Of a DNA stretch of 6,031 nt, positions 5,905 to 6,031 are shown piece by piece (positions within the stretch are counted from its first letter, which is position 1; each line of letters begins with the position of its first letter). The position numbers and the translations under genes were made by a program. The notes beneath the pieces were generated by a model. That model worked only from the letters and a program-made list of their open reading frames with translations. It had not been told where the DNA came from and searched no databases. The stretch is from JARLFX01 sp036404255 (GTDB taxonomy: Bacteria; Acidobacteriota; Terriglobia; Terriglobales; Acidobacteriaceae). The DNA is taken from the NCBI GenBank assembly GCA_036404255.1, contig DASWOP010000145.1:1-6031 (forward strand), written 5' to 3'.

Positions 5905-6031
5905 TTGGCAGAGACAATTTTTGATGTGGCAATCGTTGGCGGCGGGCCCGCCGGATATACCTGCGCGATTCGCGCGGCGCAGTACGGCTTGAAGGTCGCA
6001 CTGATTGAGAAGACGACAGCGCTGGGCGGCA
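5905..6031 (+). CDS. lpd: Dihydrolipoamide dehydrogenase (E3), N-terminal fragment cut by the window edge
   Basis: This is the start of an FAD-dependent pyridine nucleotide-disulfide oxidoreductase, most likely the E3 subunit that reoxidises dihydrolipoamide in 2-oxoacid dehydrogenase complexes. Only 42 codons are present. Residues 6-17 read FDVAIVGGGPAG, the Rossmann dinucleotide-binding loop with Gly12, Gly14 and Gly17. Glu35 at the end of the second strand (KVALIEK) is the usual ligand of the FAD adenosine ribose. LGG at 40-42 is where the redox-active CxxxxC motif would follow, just beyond the window. The start is TTG, supported by AGGAG 7 nt upstream. The related mercuric reductase or glutathione reductase cannot be excluded without the rest, but YTCAIRAAQYGLKVALIE is most like Lpd. 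Codon use returns to the GC-rich host style. Confidence 0.85.
   Translation, partial: MAETIFDVAIVGGGPAGYTCAIRAAQYGLKVALIEKTTALGG

Overview
This 6031-base window carries core bacterial genes with two less conserved ones between them. From the wording of the DnaN and HemB proteins, and from coding regions sampled by hand at about 60-75% GC, I infer an Acidobacteriota genome of the Terriglobia type (Terriglobus/Granulicella relatives). That placement is recalled family resemblance, not a search result.

Layout. Bases 1-542 hold no gene I can support. The stretch is AT-rich in its middle, has a few imperfect DnaA-box-like 9-mers, and leads into dnaN, so it is a weak candidate for origin-proximal DNA. 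dnaN (543-1718, + strand) encodes the replicative sliding clamp. It is followed by two hairpins; the second is a perfect 18-bp stem flanked by A and T runs and reads as a bidirectional terminator between converging genes. Facing dnaN is a small membrane protein of the low-affinity iron permease family (1944-2357, - strand; its start is corrected by a ribosome binding site).

A 118-bp divergent region separates that gene from an exported calcineurin-like phosphoesterase resembling acid sphingomyelinases (2476-3909, + strand). hemB follows 45 bp later (3955-4944) and encodes porphobilinogen synthase for haem/tetrapyrrole synthesis. Two bases after hemB begins a 292-residue GIY-YIG endonuclease with a C-terminal DUF4357-like domain (4947-5825). 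Its GC falls to about 43% over much of its length, against about 63-75% in hemB, so it looks like a laterally acquired insert in a housekeeping run. The window ends inside the first 42 codons of a dihydrolipoamide dehydrogenase-type flavoprotein that starts at TTG 5905.

Working together. dnaN serves replication, hemB serves tetrapyrrole synthesis and lpd serves 2-oxoacid dehydrogenase complexes. They share no obvious pathway, and the order looks like ordinary core-genome adjacency. No terminator is visible between the phosphoesterase, hemB and the nuclease, so these three could be co-transcribed. I found no CRISPR array, tRNA, rRNA, insertion sequence or toxin-antitoxin pair. The most interesting element is the atypical GIY-YIG/DUF4357 gene; nothing in the window shows it belongs to a multi-gene defence system.
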